5,674 nucleotides of DNA from Myxococcales bacterium. GTDB taxonomy: Bacteria; Myxococcota_A; Polyangia; Polyangiales; Houyiibacteriaceae. Every line of letters starts with the position of its first letter. Positions within the stretch are counted from its first letter, which is position 1. Below are positions 5,188 through 5,674 of this stretch, piece by piece. The position numbers and the translations under genes are program-made. Under the pieces are notes generated by a model. It did not search any database and had not been told where the DNA came from. It worked only from the letters and a program-made list of their open reading frames with translations. Where the stretch lies: positions 1 to 5,674 of the forward strand of contig JAUXFZ010000191.1 in assembly GCA_030622585.1 (NCBI GenBank), written 5' to 3'.

Positions 5188-5674
5188 GTGGCGAAGCCAA
5201 AAAAGCAGATCACCGCCGGCCCGAAAGACGCTGGAGAGGCCCTCGAGCAGATCGAGGAGCCCAAGATGAACTGGAAGGTGCTGGGCCTCATCGGCCTGGC
5301 GCTGGGCGTCGTCTGGGTCATTGCTGGCATCCTGCAGCCCACCATCGGCTACGTGGGCCTGATCGTGGCCGGTGTGCTCACCCTGGTCGCCCTCGGCTTT
5401 CTGATCTGGGTTTGGCGCCTCACCCGCAAGTCCGCCGACATCGCGGCCATCCTCAAGGGAGCGACCGACAAAGAGGGCCGACTCGCGGCGCTCGAGCAGC
5501 TCCGCGCCAGACAAGCGCCGGGGGGCAAGGACGCCCTGAACGCAATCGCACAGGCGCAGCTCGTCGCTCAGGAAGCTCCGGCGGAGGCCATTCGGATTCT
5601 CGAAGGCATTGACGTCAACAAGGCGCCGGCGATGGTCCAAGACGATGTCCGCGCCAACCTCGCGATGTTCTACT
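5188..5674 (+). CDS. Two-helix inner-membrane protein with helical, TPR-like cytoplasmic region (C-terminus beyond the window)
   Basis: An open plus-strand frame runs from GTG 5188 to the right edge, 162 complete residues. Residues 1-26 are soluble and basic to acidic (MAKPKKQITAGPKDAGEALE). Hydrophobic helices follow at about 31-50 (VLGLIGLALGVVWVIAGIL) and 54-77 (GYVGLIVAGVLTLVALGFLIWVW), with the basic RLTRK after the second; by the positive-inside rule both ends are cytoplasmic. From 83 on it is helical, and DALNAIAQAQLVAQEAPAEAIRIL followed by DVRANLAMFY has the alanine/aromatic spacing of a tetratricopeptide repeat. An ATG at 5266 has a much better Shine-Dalgarno (GAGGAG, six bases upstream) and would drop the first 26 residues. 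I prefer GTG because those 26 codons keep about 80% G/C at third positions, but the ATG start cannot be excluded. It is divergent from pilB; a pilus-related role is only suggested by position. Confidence 0.7.
   Translation, partial: MAKPKKQITAGPKDAGEALEQIEEPKMNWKVLGLIGLALGVVWVIAGILQPTIGYVGLIVAGVLTLVALGFLIWVWRLTRKSADIAAILKGATDKEGRLAALEQLRARQAPGGKDALNAIAQAQLVAQEAPAEAIRILEGIDVNKAPAMVQDDVRANLAMFY

Noticed and set aside
5058..5612. Plus-strand 184-codon frame across the divergent region and the membrane gene
   Set aside because: It ends inside the overlapping frame, which has a clear hydrophobic-helix pattern and coding-like third positions. This frame is Arg/Gly/Pro-rich.

Overview
The window looks like chromosomal DNA from a GC-rich bacterium of the deltaproteobacterial/Myxococcota type. 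The best lineage clue is the pilus motor ATPase. Its N-terminal region reads much like the PilB of Myxococcus-type bacteria as I know that family, and it shares the acidic linker before the nucleotide-binding core. Codon third positions are mostly G or C. I see no mobile element, CRISPR array, rRNA or tRNA. The lineage is inferred from family knowledge, not from a database search.

Layout, left to right. (1) Positions 1-3051 hold a compact run of minus-strand genes, transcribed right to left: an 80-residue protein of unknown function, pyrC (class I dihydroorotase), carA (glutaminase subunit of carbamoyl-phosphate synthase), and the start of a fourth gene that runs off the left edge and weakly resembles a CoA-transferase subunit. 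pyrC and carA share an ATGA stop/start overlap. carA overlaps the next gene by 26 bases. Only 43 bases separate the small gene from pyrC, and they contain a 6-bp hairpin over the pyrC ribosome-binding region. (2) Positions 3052-3266 are non-coding. They hold a possible promoter for the pyrimidine operon and an imperfect palindrome over its -10 region. (3) Positions 3267-4970 hold a full-length pilB on the minus strand. (4) Positions 4971-5187 are a divergent intergenic region with an AT-rich pilB promoter candidate, an inverted repeat and helically phased direct repeats. (5) From 5188 to the right edge is the N-terminal part of a plus-strand membrane protein with two transmembrane helices and a helical, possibly TPR-like, cytoplasmic part.

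Functionally, CarA supplies ammonia for carbamoyl phosphate at the start of pyrimidine synthesis (and for arginine), and PyrC closes the dihydroorotate ring at the third step. The second-step enzyme (PyrB) and the large synthetase subunit (CarB) are not in the window. PilB is the cytoplasmic extension motor of type IV pili, and its N-terminal repeats match the MshEN class that binds cyclic di-GMP in other systems. I found no clearly new multi-gene system. The most open points are the unknown small gene heading the pyr operon, the tentative CoA-transferase-like gene coupled to carA, and the unassigned repeats in the two intergenic regions.
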